A DNA stretch of 6,385 nucleotides, from assembly GCA_002411175.1 (NCBI GenBank), contig DHRN01000037.1, forward strand, positions 1 through 6,385, given 5' to 3'. This DNA comes from Anaerolineaceae bacterium UBA5311 (GTDB lineage Bacteria > Chloroflexota > Anaerolineae > Anaerolineales > Anaerolineaceae). Made by a program: the position numbers and the translations under genes. Below, piece by piece: positions 1 through 6,385 of this stretch. Below the pieces are notes generated by a model. It was given only the letters and a program-made list of their open reading frames with translations, was not told the DNA's origin and did no database searches. Position 1 is the first letter of the stretch. Each line of letters opens with the position of its first letter.

Positions 1-46
1 GATTGAGGAGGTTGTGATATTGGTGCGCCGGTGATGATGCTCCCCC

Positions 47-88
47 CCAATCCGCCGACCACAACGACCACACACATCGGCGGATTGG
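47..88. repeat. Perfect 12-bp inverted repeat with 18-nt loop
   Basis: The left arm CCAATCCGCCGA (47-58) is the exact reverse complement of the right arm TCGGCGGATTGG (77-88). The 18-nt loop between them is almost purely A and C with one G. An imperfect outer pairing is also possible between about 18-31 and 120-134. Neither strand has a T-run directly after the stem, so it is not a standard intrinsic terminator. It could be an RNA structure, a protein-binding palindrome or part of a small repeat element. Its presence is certain; its role is unknown. Confidence 0.8.
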
Positions 89-410
89 AGGCGCAAAACG
101 ATCGCGTTAATCGAAATATCCGGCACCTCCAATACCGACCTCGTTGGTACAGATGTCTCGCCCTACACTACATTCTCAATCCCAGAATCATGACCACCTT
201 CCATACTATTAGTCGATAACGCAAATATTATCTAACGAAAAACTCAGGAACAACTGGTTCCCCTTCCGCCAAAATTGCATATTGTCGTTTGGGTTGGATT
301 ATTTGTTCACTGAAATCAAATTGAAACTTTTCACAAAAAACAAGATTCTGAAGCCGTCAATGCGCCATTAAGAAACAACCGGATAGAGGTCCAGCCTGTG
401 GAACCTTTGT

Positions 411-426
411 GATGCCGGGTGGCATC
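411..426. repeat. Short hairpin, 6-bp stem with GGGT loop
   Basis: GATGCC (411-416) and GGCATC (421-426) pair around the loop GGGT. On the plus strand it is followed by GAAAAAAG. On the minus strand the complementary six-T run comes before the hairpin, so neither orientation matches a canonical terminator. It lies about 40 bp past the stop of the DegV gene and may help form the 3' end of that transcript, but this is weak. Confidence 0.3.
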
Positions 427-456
427 GAAAAAAGTCTATAAATATACTTAATCTTG

Positions 457-479
457 CCTGCCGCTAAACCTGCGGCAGG
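457..479 (-). terminator. Hairpin spanning the DegV stop codon, possible transcript end
   Basis: CCTGCCGC (457-464) and GCGGCAGG (472-479) form a perfect 8-bp GC-rich stem around a 7-nt loop. On the minus strand the stem begins in the last sense codons of the DegV gene, the TAG stop lies at the loop/stem border, and the second arm is just downstream. The following minus-strand sequence is AT-rich, but the only T-run (six T, complement of 428-433) comes more than 20 nt later. It is therefore a terminator-like or mRNA-stabilising 3' hairpin rather than a textbook intrinsic terminator. Confidence 0.4.
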
Positions 480-1324
480 GTGTCTTCGCGGGCGTAGATC
501 ATCCCGACCAGCCCTCTGCCTGTGTGGGCGCCGAGAACCGTTCCCAGCTTGAACACTGGCAGCCAGTTGACCTGGAAGATGCGGTCCATGGCTTCTTTCA
601 GCAGCTGCCCTCCTTCGGGGTTGGCAGCTGTGCAGATTTGCACCTGCAGCCTGGAGCCTTCCGAGAAATTTTGCAGCGCCAGCTCAGTAAGCCCGCCGAT
701 CGCTTTTTGGAAAGAGCGTTTTTTAAGCTTGTCGTAGTATTTTCCGTCTTCCTTGCTCACGTCGATGACTGGTTTGATGCCCAGAAGTGATGCCAGCAAA
801 CCCTTGAGATGGCTGATGCGCCCGCCAGCGATCAGATATTTCAGATCTGGCAGGGTGAAATGGGTAAAAGCCGCTTTTTGGATTTGATCAAGCTTTTGCA
901 GGGTTTCCTGCATGGATTTTCCGGCTGCCTGCATTTTTGCGGCAGCGATTACCTGCCAGGCTTGCCCGGCTGAGAGCGTGCGCGTGTCAATCAGGTGAAT
1001 GCGCGGGTTTCCCATGGTTTCGACGGCTTGTTTGGCGACACTGTACGTAGCGCTGAGCCCGGAAGAGATGTGGATGGAGATGATATCGTCGTCTTCCTGT
1101 AAAAGCCGCTCGTAAACGCCAACGAACTCACCAATGGAGGGCGTGGAGGTCTTGGGCATGCTCTCGGCAGCGTCCATCAGGTCATAAAATTCTACCGGGT
1201 CAATATCAATGCCGGATTGATAGGAAACACCGTCGATTTCGACTTTAAGGGGGACCATGGTCACGCCGATTTGCTGGCATTCTTCAAAGGAGAGGTCGGC
1301 TCCGCTGTCTGTTACGATTTTCAT
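464..1324 (-). CDS. DegV family fatty-acid-binding protein
   Basis: Complete 286-residue protein, the usual DegV length. DegV-family proteins bind a single fatty acid between two alpha/beta domains; in Firmicutes, FakB members present fatty acid to the kinase FakA for phospholipid synthesis. Visible family signatures are the N-terminal KIVTDSGADL (2-11), KTSTPSIGEF (58-67) with the lipid-head-group Thr/Ser region, SSGLSATY (87-94), LIDTRTLSAGQ (111-121), YLIAGGRIS (163-171), LLGIKPVI (about 180-187) and GTVLGAHTGRG (261-271) near the C-terminus. There is no signal peptide, so it should be cytoplasmic. The ATG at 1324-1322 is supported by GAGGT six bases upstream. No FakA kinase gene is in the window, so a FakB role is only inferred from the family. 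It is transcribed alone here, divergently from the nuclease gene, and its codons are GC-ending, like the downstream half of the nuclease gene. Confidence 0.95.
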   Translation of the reverse strand: MKIVTDSGADLSFEECQQIGVTMVPLKVEIDGVSYQSGIDIDPVEFYDLMDAAESMPKTSTPSIGEFVGVYERLLQEDDDIISIHISSGLSATYSVAKQAVETMGNPRIHLIDTRTLSAGQAWQVIAAAKMQAAGKSMQETLQKLDQIQKAAFTHFTLPDLKYLIAGGRISHLKGLLASLLGIKPVIDVSKEDGKYYDKLKKRSFQKAIGGLTELALQNFSEGSRLQVQICTAANPEGGQLLKEAMDRIFQVNWLPVFKLGTVLGAHTGRGLVGMIYAREDTLPQV

Positions 1325-1330
1325 TTTTTT

Positions 1331-1335
1331 ACCTC
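1331..1335 (-). promoter_or_regulatory. Ribosome binding site of the DegV gene
   Basis: On the minus strand GAGGT lies six bases before the ATG, separated by a run of A. This supports the start at 1324. No competing in-frame start is needed, because the protein then begins directly with the conserved KIVTDS strand of DegV proteins. Confidence 0.75.
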
Positions 1336-1698
1336 AGGTTTTTCAGAGTACATCTCCAGAATGCTTGTAATCGCATAACTTTAGAGATTGTCTTGAAAAT
1401 TTTACCCTATCAGCGGCTCAATTTCGCCAGCCTGTAGAAAATGGTGACAAACGTCAATTAAAGGGTGGTGGTGTCAGGTTGGATTTGCGGGAATTGGAGC
1501 GGGTAGGCTATATCGCCAATGCCGTAAAACCAGTTTTGGTTACTTTTGGCACTTTTTTGACGGTACAGGAGCAGGTTTTGAGTGCGAATAATTTAAGGAT
1601 GTTAAGGAGCAGCAATAAATTTGTTTCCGGTGATATCGCGCAGATTTTCCAGATAATCAAGGGAATTGCCCCAATATTTTAAGAATAATTTGGAAAAT

Positions 1699-1726
1699 TT
1701 AAGGTTCGAAACCGGGGGTGTATGTT
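1699..1726 (+). promoter_or_regulatory. Weak candidate promoter for the nuclease gene
   Basis: TTAAGG (1699-1704) and TATGTT (1721-1726), spaced 16 bp, are the best -35/-10-like pair I can find near the nuclease start. They would place the transcript start about 40 nt before the ATG. The match is poor at -35. The -10-like element lies between the two GGGGGTG repeats, which would suit regulation of this promoter. This is a guess from spacing and position only. Confidence 0.2.
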
Positions 1727-1740
1727 ACCATTAGGGGGTG
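1714..1740 (+). repeat. Direct repeat GGGGGTG, 20-bp period, possible operator
   Basis: GGGGGTG occurs at 1714-1720 and again at 1734-1740, exactly 20 bp apart, so both copies face the same side of the helix two turns apart. G-runs of this kind are unusual in the otherwise AT-rich leader. The copies sit 36-62 bp upstream of the nuclease start and flank a possible -10 element. The repeat itself is seen directly; its function as a binding site for an activator or repressor is inferred. Confidence 0.4.
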
Positions 1741-1762
1741 ATAAATCCTAAACTCAAAATCC

Positions 1763-1768
1763 AGGAGG
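1763..1768 (+). promoter_or_regulatory. Ribosome binding site of the nuclease gene
   Basis: A perfect AGGAGG lies seven bases before the ATG at 1776. An earlier ATG at 1771 is only two bases from the site and reads ATG ACA TGA, ending inside the true start region. It is too close to the site to be used well. The start at 1776 opens directly into a signal peptide, which confirms the choice. Confidence 0.9.
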
Positions 1769-1775
1769 ATATGAC

Positions 1776-4700
1776 ATGAAATCAATTCCCAAACCATTAT
1801 CAATCTTGATGGTCTTAGCAATATTGGCTGGAATGCTGGGCATGCAGCCAGCAAAGCCTGTTCAGGCTGTCTCACCGGATGTGCGCATCAGCCAGGTTTA
1901 TGGCGGTGGCGGTGGAGTGGGCGCATCGTATATATCAGACTTTATCGAATTATTTAATGCAGGAAGCAGCACTGTATCACTTGCAGGAATGTCTGTCCAG
2001 TATGCCAACTCACCAGGCACTGTGAATTTTGGTGCTACGGAGTTTCATATCACTGTGTTGCCTGATGTTGAATTAGGTGCAGGGCAATACTACCTTATCC
2101 GAGGAAATGGCGGCAGCAACGGTTCAGCTTTACCCGAGCCTGATCATGCTTCATCGATTGCTATGAACAACACAAACGGAAAGGTTGTCTTAGTCAACAG
2201 CCCCGAGGCACTTGACTGTAATGGCGGCGAGAATCCATGTTCTTCCGAACAATTAGCATTGATTATTGACCTGGTTGGTTACGGGGATGCCGACTTTTCT
2301 GAAGGTTCAGAAGCTACTCCCGGACTTTCAACTACTACTGCTGCAATCCGCCATGGTGGCGGCTGTACGGATACCGACAACAATGCTGCAGATTTTGAGG
2401 TACTAACACCGACACCACGAAACACAGCTTCAACTTCACATTCTTGCGAAGTGACGGAGGTGATTGGCTCAACTCTTCGTTTAAGCCAGGTCTACGGCGG
2501 CGGGGGCAACAGCGGTGCCCCATACACACACGATTTTATTGAATTGTTTAATTCGGGCAGCAGTCCGGTTTCATTAGCGGGGATGTCTGTCCAGTATGCC
2601 AGTGCTGCTGGCACTGGAAATTTTGGAGCAAACGAAGGTCAATTAACTGAATTACCTGATGTAACGATTAACCCAGGGCAATACTATCTGATCCAGGAGG
2701 CAGACGGTACAACGGGCGATTCATTGCCAACTCCTGACCATGTCGACCCTACTCCAATCAACATGAGTGCCACTAATGGTAAGGTTGCTTTGGTCAACAG
2801 CGCAACCACGCTTGGTTGTAATGGCGGCTCAACCCTTTGTTCCCCGGAGCAATTGGCTTTAATCGTTGATTTAGTCGGTTTCGGTTCTGCCAACTTCTAC
2901 GAGGGTGCTGGAGCTGTGCCAACTCTTTCAAACACAACTGCTGCTCTTCGCAAGGGCAATGGCTGCACGGATACAGATGATAACAGTGCTGATTTTGACG
3001 TTCTTACACCAGCCCCGCGAAATACGGCTACTCCTGCACAAACCTGCGGTCCGATAGAAATCATCCCAACCGACTTGTTCTTCTCGGAATATATAGAAGG
3101 CTCCGGCAATAACAAGGCACTTGAGATTTACAACGGTACCGGTGCATCAGTTGATTTGACCGATTACCAAATTCTTTATTACAACAACGCTGGATTAGAC
3201 GTCACTATTACATATCCCCTAGCTGGAACTGTAGCTAATGGGGATGTGTTTGTGCTTACAACCGATCAGGCGGCTCAGGAATTAAAGGATGCCGCCGATG
3301 TAATCCTGGCTTATCCATCAGTTGTTCATTTCAACGGTGACGATGTTATCGCGCTACAAAAAATTTCAACATCAGCCATGCTTGATGTCATTGGTCAAAT
3401 CGGTGTTGACCCGGGGGTTTATTGGGGCACTCCACCAATTACAACAGCAGAATATACCTTAACTCGCATGGAGACCATTTGTACTGGTGATACTGATGGA
3501 TATGATTCCTTTGACCCAGCGGATGAATGGATTGCTTTTCCACAGAATGATTTTAGTTACATCGGGGCACACCAAACGAACTGCGGTCCGGCGGTTGACA
3601 TCCCCCCGACCGTGACATCTACACTGCCGGCGGACGGCGCCACGAACATCGCGCCTGACGCGAACATCACAATCACTTTCAGTGAGCCTGTGACGGTTGC
3701 CGACGGCTGGTACACGATCAGCTGCGCCAATTCCGGCGCGCACACCGCCGTGGTTGATGCAAGCGCCAACCCAATTTTCACCCTGAATCCTGCCACTAAC
3801 TTTACTGCCAGTGAGCTCTGCACGGTCACGCTGGCGGCTGAGCACGTGAGCGACCAGGACGATCCGATAGCACCGATGGAAGCGAATTACGCCTTTAGCT
3901 TCACCATCGCCGAAGGCTGCGGTGGTGACTTCACGCCGATCTACGACATCCAGGGCTCCGGGATGAGCACGCCCATCTCTGGTCAAACCGTGACCACCGA
4001 GGGTGTGGTTGTCGGCGACTTCCAGACCGGCGGTAAGAACGGTTTTTACATCCAGGATGAAGATGGCGATGGCGATGAAGCAACCTCGGATGGTGTCTTT
4101 ATCTATTACGTCACTGCCCCCGATGTGGTTGTGGGCGACAAGGTGCGCGTAACCGGCAAGGTGAGTGAATATAACGGCGCCACCCAGGTTACGGGCTCTG
4201 CCATGCAAATCTGCTCGAGCGGAAACGTGATTGAGCCCACAGAAATCAGCCTTCCGGTTGACTCTGTGAATGATTTTGAAAAGTATGAAGGCATGCTGGT
4301 AACCTTCCCGCAGAGCCTGATCATTTCTGAATATTTTAACTATGACCGCTATGGCGAGATGGTCCTGACCTCGCAGCGGCATATGACCCCCACCGCGATC
4401 GTTGAGCCCGGCGCGCCAGCCCAGGCAGCCGCCGAAGCTTACCTTCTGGACCGGATCACCCTGGACGACGGACGCACACCGCAGAACATTCATCCCGCCA
4501 TCCATCCCAACGGACTGGATTTGACCCTGGAAAATTTGTTCCGCGGCGGCGGCACACTCACGGATGTGACCGGTATCATGGATTACATGTTTGACCTTTA
4601 TCGCATCCAGCCCACGCAGGGCGCGATTTATTCGGACGTCAACCCCCGTTCAGCGGCACCCGATATTATCGCGGGAGACCTGACCGTTGCCAGCTTTAAC

Positions 4701-6385
4701 GTTCTGAACTATTTTGTCACCCTGGATGGCAGCGGCAACCGCTGTGGTCCTTCCGGCAACATGGAATGCCGCGGGGCTGACAACGCGGCGGAGTTGGAAC
4801 GCCAGCGCGCCAAAATTTTGTCTGCGCTTGATGAGATCGATGCTGATGTTTATGGTCTGATGGAAATTGAGAACGACCGACCCAGCGGGGACGACCCGGT
4901 TGCCGATTTGGTGGCAGGGTTGAACGACATCCAGGGCGCGGGCAGCTACGCTTATATCGAAACCGGTTCGATTGGAACCGACGCGATCAAGCAGGCGATC
5001 CTCTACAAACCCACAAATGTCACCCCGGTTGGTGATTATAAGGTTTTGGATTCAAGCGTGGACGCACGCTTTATCGACACAGCCAATCGCCCGGTTTTGG
5101 CACAAATCTTTGAAGACAACGCCAGCGGCGAACAGTTTATCGTGGCAGTTAACCACCTCAAGTCCAAGGGCTCAGCCTGCACTGGCGACCCTGATTTGGG
5201 TGATGGCGCTGGCAACTGTAACCTGACCCGCCTGGCAGCCGCCCAGGCAATGGTGGACTGGCTGGCAGACACAACTGTCTTCGGAGATGTTGACAAAGTT
5301 TTAATCATTGGTGACCTGAACTCCTATGACAAAGAAGACCCAATCGACGCGATAAAACTCGGTTCTGACGACAGCGCTGATACTGAAGACGACTACCTGG
5401 ATATGATTTTCGAAAAACAGGGCGATGAAGCTTATGGCTATGTCTTTGACGGTCAGATTGGTTACCTGGACTATGCCCTGGCAAACCTTGCGTTGGCAGA
5501 GCATATCGTGGATGCCAACTTGTGGCATATCAACGCCGACGAGCCCGACATCATCGACTATGACAACAGTTTCAAACCCGCCGAGCAGGCAGCGCTGCTT
5601 TACGCGCCTGATGCTTACCGCTCATCCGACCACGACCCGGTAATTGTAACTCTGAGCTTTAGTTCCCCTGTTTTGGAGGCAGTGCTCCCAGAAGAAGGGC
5701 TGATCAGCCTGGGTACGAACGACTCCTTCGTCCTGACGGTTGACGCGTATGATTTGGACCTGTATTCACTGGAAGTTGACCACAGCTTTGAAGGAACGCT
5801 GCCCGAGTTTACGGTCTATGCTGATGCCGCGAACCCCTGGGGCTCAGCCGAAGCCAAAGCCGGGTTTGACGCAGCCGGCATGACCATTAGCTATGATGAG
5901 GGCGCGCAAAAGTGGACAATCGACTTCGGCGCGGCAATCACCAATACTTACTTTATCCCCAATGGCGTGACCTTCTACCTGGTATTGCATGACGAGGCGG
6001 GCAACACCTGGGGCTCCATGTACGAAGTGACTCCTGAAAACACCTTTGCCTACACTTTCGAGGTGACCAATACGCTGGAAGCAGAAATTACAGCCGCGGT
6101 GACCTATGAATATCCCCCATCAACACCATACGAATATGTGGGTGATATTGACTTCAATGACCCCGACAATATTTTCACCGCCTCTTACACCCCGGCGGAG
6201 TTTTTGGCTAATGGAGCGATGAACGATCTGGCGCGCTATTTGGGCGCGTTGTACCGTCAGGACATTTCCACGATTATTAAGATCACTTTCAACGGCGTGG
6301 AATATACCTGGGATCCAACCGGCACGCTGAAAGGCAGCAACTGGGAAGACGCCAGCGGCAATACGCTGGTGAGCGCCATGGTTGC
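1776..6385 (+). CDS. Secreted ExeM/NucH-family multidomain endonuclease (3' end outside window)
   Basis: At least 1536 codons without a stop, truncated by the window edge. Residues 1-31 form a signal peptide with likely cleavage after VQA. Next come LTD modules at about 36-224, 234-424 and 434-603, a Big_5 Ig-like domain at 611-713 (LPADGATNI, FSEPV), an OB fold at 720-813 (YDIQGSG, QDEDGDGDEATSDGVF) typical of YhcR/ExeM proteins, and an EEP domain at about 969-1295. Expected DNase I-like residues are present: N975, E1030 (MEIEND), H1127 (NHLKSKGS), D1180 and N1182 (GDLNS), D1232 and D1285-H1286 (SSDHDP). C990/C998 and C1135/C1148 probably form disulfides, as in secreted relatives. It likely cleaves extracellular DNA, perhaps RNA, using divalent metal. 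The tail from 1296 is unassigned, with an Ig-like look to about 1430. No anchor is visible; one could lie beyond the edge. Codon use changes near 3590. The family call is firm; substrate preference is unknown. Confidence 0.93.
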   Translation, partial: MKSIPKPLSILMVLAILAGMLGMQPAKPVQAVSPDVRISQVYGGGGGVGASYISDFIELFNAGSSTVSLAGMSVQYANSPGTVNFGATEFHITVLPDVELGAGQYYLIRGNGGSNGSALPEPDHASSIAMNNTNGKVVLVNSPEALDCNGGENPCSSEQLALIIDLVGYGDADFSEGSEATPGLSTTTAAIRHGGGCTDTDNNAADFEVLTPTPRNTASTSHSCEVTEVIGSTLRLSQVYGGGGNSGAPYTHDFIELFNSGSSPVSLAGMSVQYASAAGTGNFGANEGQLTELPDVTINPGQYYLIQEADGTTGDSLPTPDHVDPTPINMSATNGKVALVNSATTLGCNGGSTLCSPEQLALIVDLVGFGSANFYEGAGAVPTLSNTTAALRKGNGCTDTDDNSADFDVLTPAPRNTATPAQTCGPIEIIPTDLFFSEYIEGSGNNKALEIYNGTGASVDLTDYQILYYNNAGLDVTITYPLAGTVANGDVFVLTTDQAAQELKDAADVILAYPSVVHFNGDDVIALQKISTSAMLDVIGQIGVDPGVYWGTPPITTAEYTLTRMETICTGDTDGYDSFDPADEWIAFPQNDFSYIGAHQTNCGPAVDIPPTVTSTLPADGATNIAPDANITITFSEPVTVADGWYTISCANSGAHTAVVDASANPIFTLNPATNFTASELCTVTLAAEHVSDQDDPIAPMEANYAFSFTIAEGCGGDFTPIYDIQGSGMSTPISGQTVTTEGVVVGDFQTGGKNGFYIQDEDGDGDEATSDGVFIYYVTAPDVVVGDKVRVTGKVSEYNGATQVTGSAMQICSSGNVIEPTEISLPVDSVNDFEKYEGMLVTFPQSLIISEYFNYDRYGEMVLTSQRHMTPTAIVEPGAPAQAAAEAYLLDRITLDDGRTPQNIHPAIHPNGLDLTLENLFRGGGTLTDVTGIMDYMFDLYRIQPTQGAIYSDVNPRSAAPDIIAGDLTVASFNVLNYFVTLDGSGNRCGPSGNMECRGADNAAELERQRAKILSALDEIDADVYGLMEIENDRPSGDDPVADLVAGLNDIQGAGSYAYIETGSIGTDAIKQAILYKPTNVTPVGDYKVLDSSVDARFIDTANRPVLAQIFEDNASGEQFIVAVNHLKSKGSACTGDPDLGDGAGNCNLTRLAAAQAMVDWLADTTVFGDVDKVLIIGDLNSYDKEDPIDAIKLGSDDSADTEDDYLDMIFEKQGDEAYGYVFDGQIGYLDYALANLALAEHIVDANLWHINADEPDIIDYDNSFKPAEQAALLYAPDAYRSSDHDPVIVTLSFSSPVLEAVLPEEGLISLGTNDSFVLTVDAYDLDLYSLEVDHSFEGTLPEFTVYADAANPWGSAEAKAGFDAAGMTISYDEGAQKWTIDFGAAITNTYFIPNGVTFYLVLHDEAGNTWGSMYEVTPENTFAYTFEVTNTLEAEITAAVTYEYPPSTPYEYVGDIDFNDPDNIFTASYTPAEFLANGAMNDLARYLGALYRQDISTIIKITFNGVEYTWDPTGTLKGSNWEDASGNTLVSAMV
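1881..3047 (+). repeat. Tandem duplication of an LTD module within the nuclease gene
   Basis: Two copies encode residues 36-224 and 234-424. My hand alignment gives about 60% amino-acid identity (roughly 121 of 191 positions). Both copies contain SQVYGGGG, DFIELFN, SLAGMSVQYA, GQYYLI, TNGKV, LVNS, a CNGG with a second Cys five residues on, EQLALI, DLVG, GCTDTD and TP.PRNTA, and end in Cys. At the DNA level ATGTCTGTCCAGTATGCCA is identical at 1989-2007 and 2583-2601, an offset of 594. Lamin-tail domains are Ig-like folds often found N-terminal in secreted nucleases and thought to aid binding or localisation. The cysteines probably form disulfides within each copy. Confidence 0.9.
3075..3584 (+). 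other. Third LTD module, the form typical of ExeM nucleases
   Basis: Residues 434-603 begin LFFSEYIEGSGNNKALEIYN, the form of lamin-tail domain usually found at the front of ExeM-type nucleases. It differs clearly from the two tandem copies before it: it lacks the SQVYGGGG start and the CNGG and GCTDTD cysteine motifs. Like the second copy it ends in a Cys-Gly-Pro hinge. It is probably the ancestral N-terminal domain, with the two other modules added ahead of it, but the order of events is inferred. Confidence 0.8.
4680..5660 (+). other. Catalytic EEP (DNase I-like) domain of the nuclease
   Basis: Residues 969-1295 run from the first strand LTVASFNVLNYF to the last strand VIVTLSF. The ExeM/NucH hallmarks are all visible: RGADN with the following ERQRAKI helix (999-1014), LMEIEND, the NHLKSKGS segment followed by the two-cysteine loop ending GNCNLTR, GDLNSYDKEDP, GYLDYALAN, the HINADEP-IDY loop, and SSDHDPV. 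All expected catalytic and metal residues are present, so the enzyme should be active. Confidence 0.93.
5661..6385 (+). other. Unassigned C-terminal extension of the nuclease
   Basis: Residues 1296 to at least 1536 follow the catalytic domain. The first part, to about 1433, alternates hydrophobic strands and contains HDEAGNTWG, so it looks like an Ig-like beta domain. The second part contains a helix-like stretch NDLARYLGALYRQ (from residue 1483) followed by ITFNGVEYTWDPTGTLKG and NWEDASGNTL. I do not recognise a named family. It may continue into cell-wall or S-layer attachment sequence outside the window. Confidence 0.6.

Larger units (their letters stand above)
1..463. other. Non-coding region left of the DegV gene, no supported gene
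   Basis: I see no convincing gene here. A 62-codon plus-strand frame (31-219) begins with runs of Met, Pro and Thr that simply reflect the C-rich arm and loop of an inverted repeat, and it has no ribosome binding site. On the minus strand one frame stays open from about 162 to the left edge, but without a credible start. The stretch from about 220 to 450 is AT-rich with stops in all frames. The region contains a 12-bp perfect inverted repeat (47-88) and a short hairpin (411-426). A gene end or start just outside the left edge cannot be excluded. Confidence 0.6.
1325..1775. other. Divergent intergenic region between the DegV and nuclease genes
   Basis: This 451-bp AT-rich stretch separates two genes that start in opposite directions, so it should hold both promoters. 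I find no strong consensus promoter for the minus strand; a TTGACG (complement of 1452-1457) has no good -10 partner at 17 bp. A plus-strand frame of 67 codons (1479-1682) starts only at TTG, lacks a clear ribosome binding site and resembles no family I know, so I treat it as chance. The final 60 bp carry paired GGGGGTG repeats and the nuclease ribosome binding site. TTCGAAA at about 1705 resembles a tRNA T-loop, but no stems support a tRNA. Confidence 0.6.

Noticed and set aside
31..219. 62-codon plus-strand frame near the left edge
   Set aside because: Its Pro and Thr runs arise from a C-rich tract and the loop of an inverted repeat; no ribosome binding site and no family resemblance.
1445..1456. 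TGAC-N4-GTCA palindrome resembling a CRP/FNR-type half-site pair
   Set aside because: Only four bases per arm match, which is expected often by chance, and no promoter element supports a regulatory role.
1479..1682. 67-codon plus-strand frame in the intergenic region
   Set aside because: It starts only at TTG, has no convincing ribosome binding site and resembles no family I know. Short open frames of this size are expected by chance; conservation in relatives would change my view.
1695..1720. Possible tRNA T-arm (GGTTCGAAACC)
   Set aside because: The stem around the loop pairs at only two positions and no anticodon arm, D-arm or acceptor stem can be formed from the flanking sequence.
1771..1779. 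Mini-frame ATG ACA TGA overlapping the nuclease start
   Set aside because: It is two bases from the ribosome binding site and only two codons long, so initiation there is unlikely; probably a coincidence.
3459..4505. Long open frame of 348 codons on the minus strand
   Set aside because: It lies wholly inside the nuclease gene, antisense to LTD3, Big_5 and the OB fold, and its translation has no recognisable domain. The plus strand carries clear conserved motifs, so this is a shadow.
464..6385. Idea that DegV and the nuclease form one functional system
   Set aside because: They are divergent, separated by 451 bp, act in different compartments and share no known pathway. Adjacency alone does not support a link.

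Overview
The window holds two genes, divergently oriented, plus two AT-rich non-coding stretches. It reads as bacterial chromosome. Three things fit an anaerobic, Gram-positive-like or Chloroflexota (Anaerolineae-type) bacterium: the good Shine-Dalgarno sites, the DegV-family protein, and a very large secreted ExeM/NucH-type nuclease with lamin-tail modules. That placement is an inference from protein style, not something the sequence proves.

Layout. Positions 1-463 show no convincing gene; they contain a perfect 12-bp inverted repeat and small hairpins. Positions 464-1324 (minus strand) encode a complete 286-residue DegV-family fatty-acid-binding protein. Positions 1325-1775 are a 451-bp divergent intergenic region, probably with promoters in both directions. 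It includes a pair of GGGGGTG repeats spaced exactly 20 bp just upstream of the next gene. From 1776 to the right edge (plus strand) one uninterrupted reading frame of at least 1536 codons encodes a secreted multidomain nuclease whose C-terminus lies beyond the window.

The nuclease has, in order: a signal peptide, two closely similar lamin-tail (LTD) modules in tandem, a third more typical LTD, a bacterial Ig-like (Big_5) domain, a YhcR/ExeM-type OB fold, a DNase I-like endonuclease/exonuclease/phosphatase (EEP) domain with the expected catalytic residues, and a C-terminal extension of at least 240 residues that I cannot assign. Codon use changes sharply inside this gene, near 3590. The LTD part is rich in TTA, while the Big_5-OB-EEP-tail part almost exclusively uses CTG and other GC-ending codons. 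This suggests the gene is a mosaic.

Nothing links the jobs of the two genes directly. DegV is a cytoplasmic lipid-binding protein; the nuclease is exported and probably degrades extracellular DNA or RNA for nutrients or biofilm turnover. I found no CRISPR array, tRNA, rRNA or insertion sequence. The most interesting signals are the mosaic composition of the nuclease and its unassigned C-terminal region.
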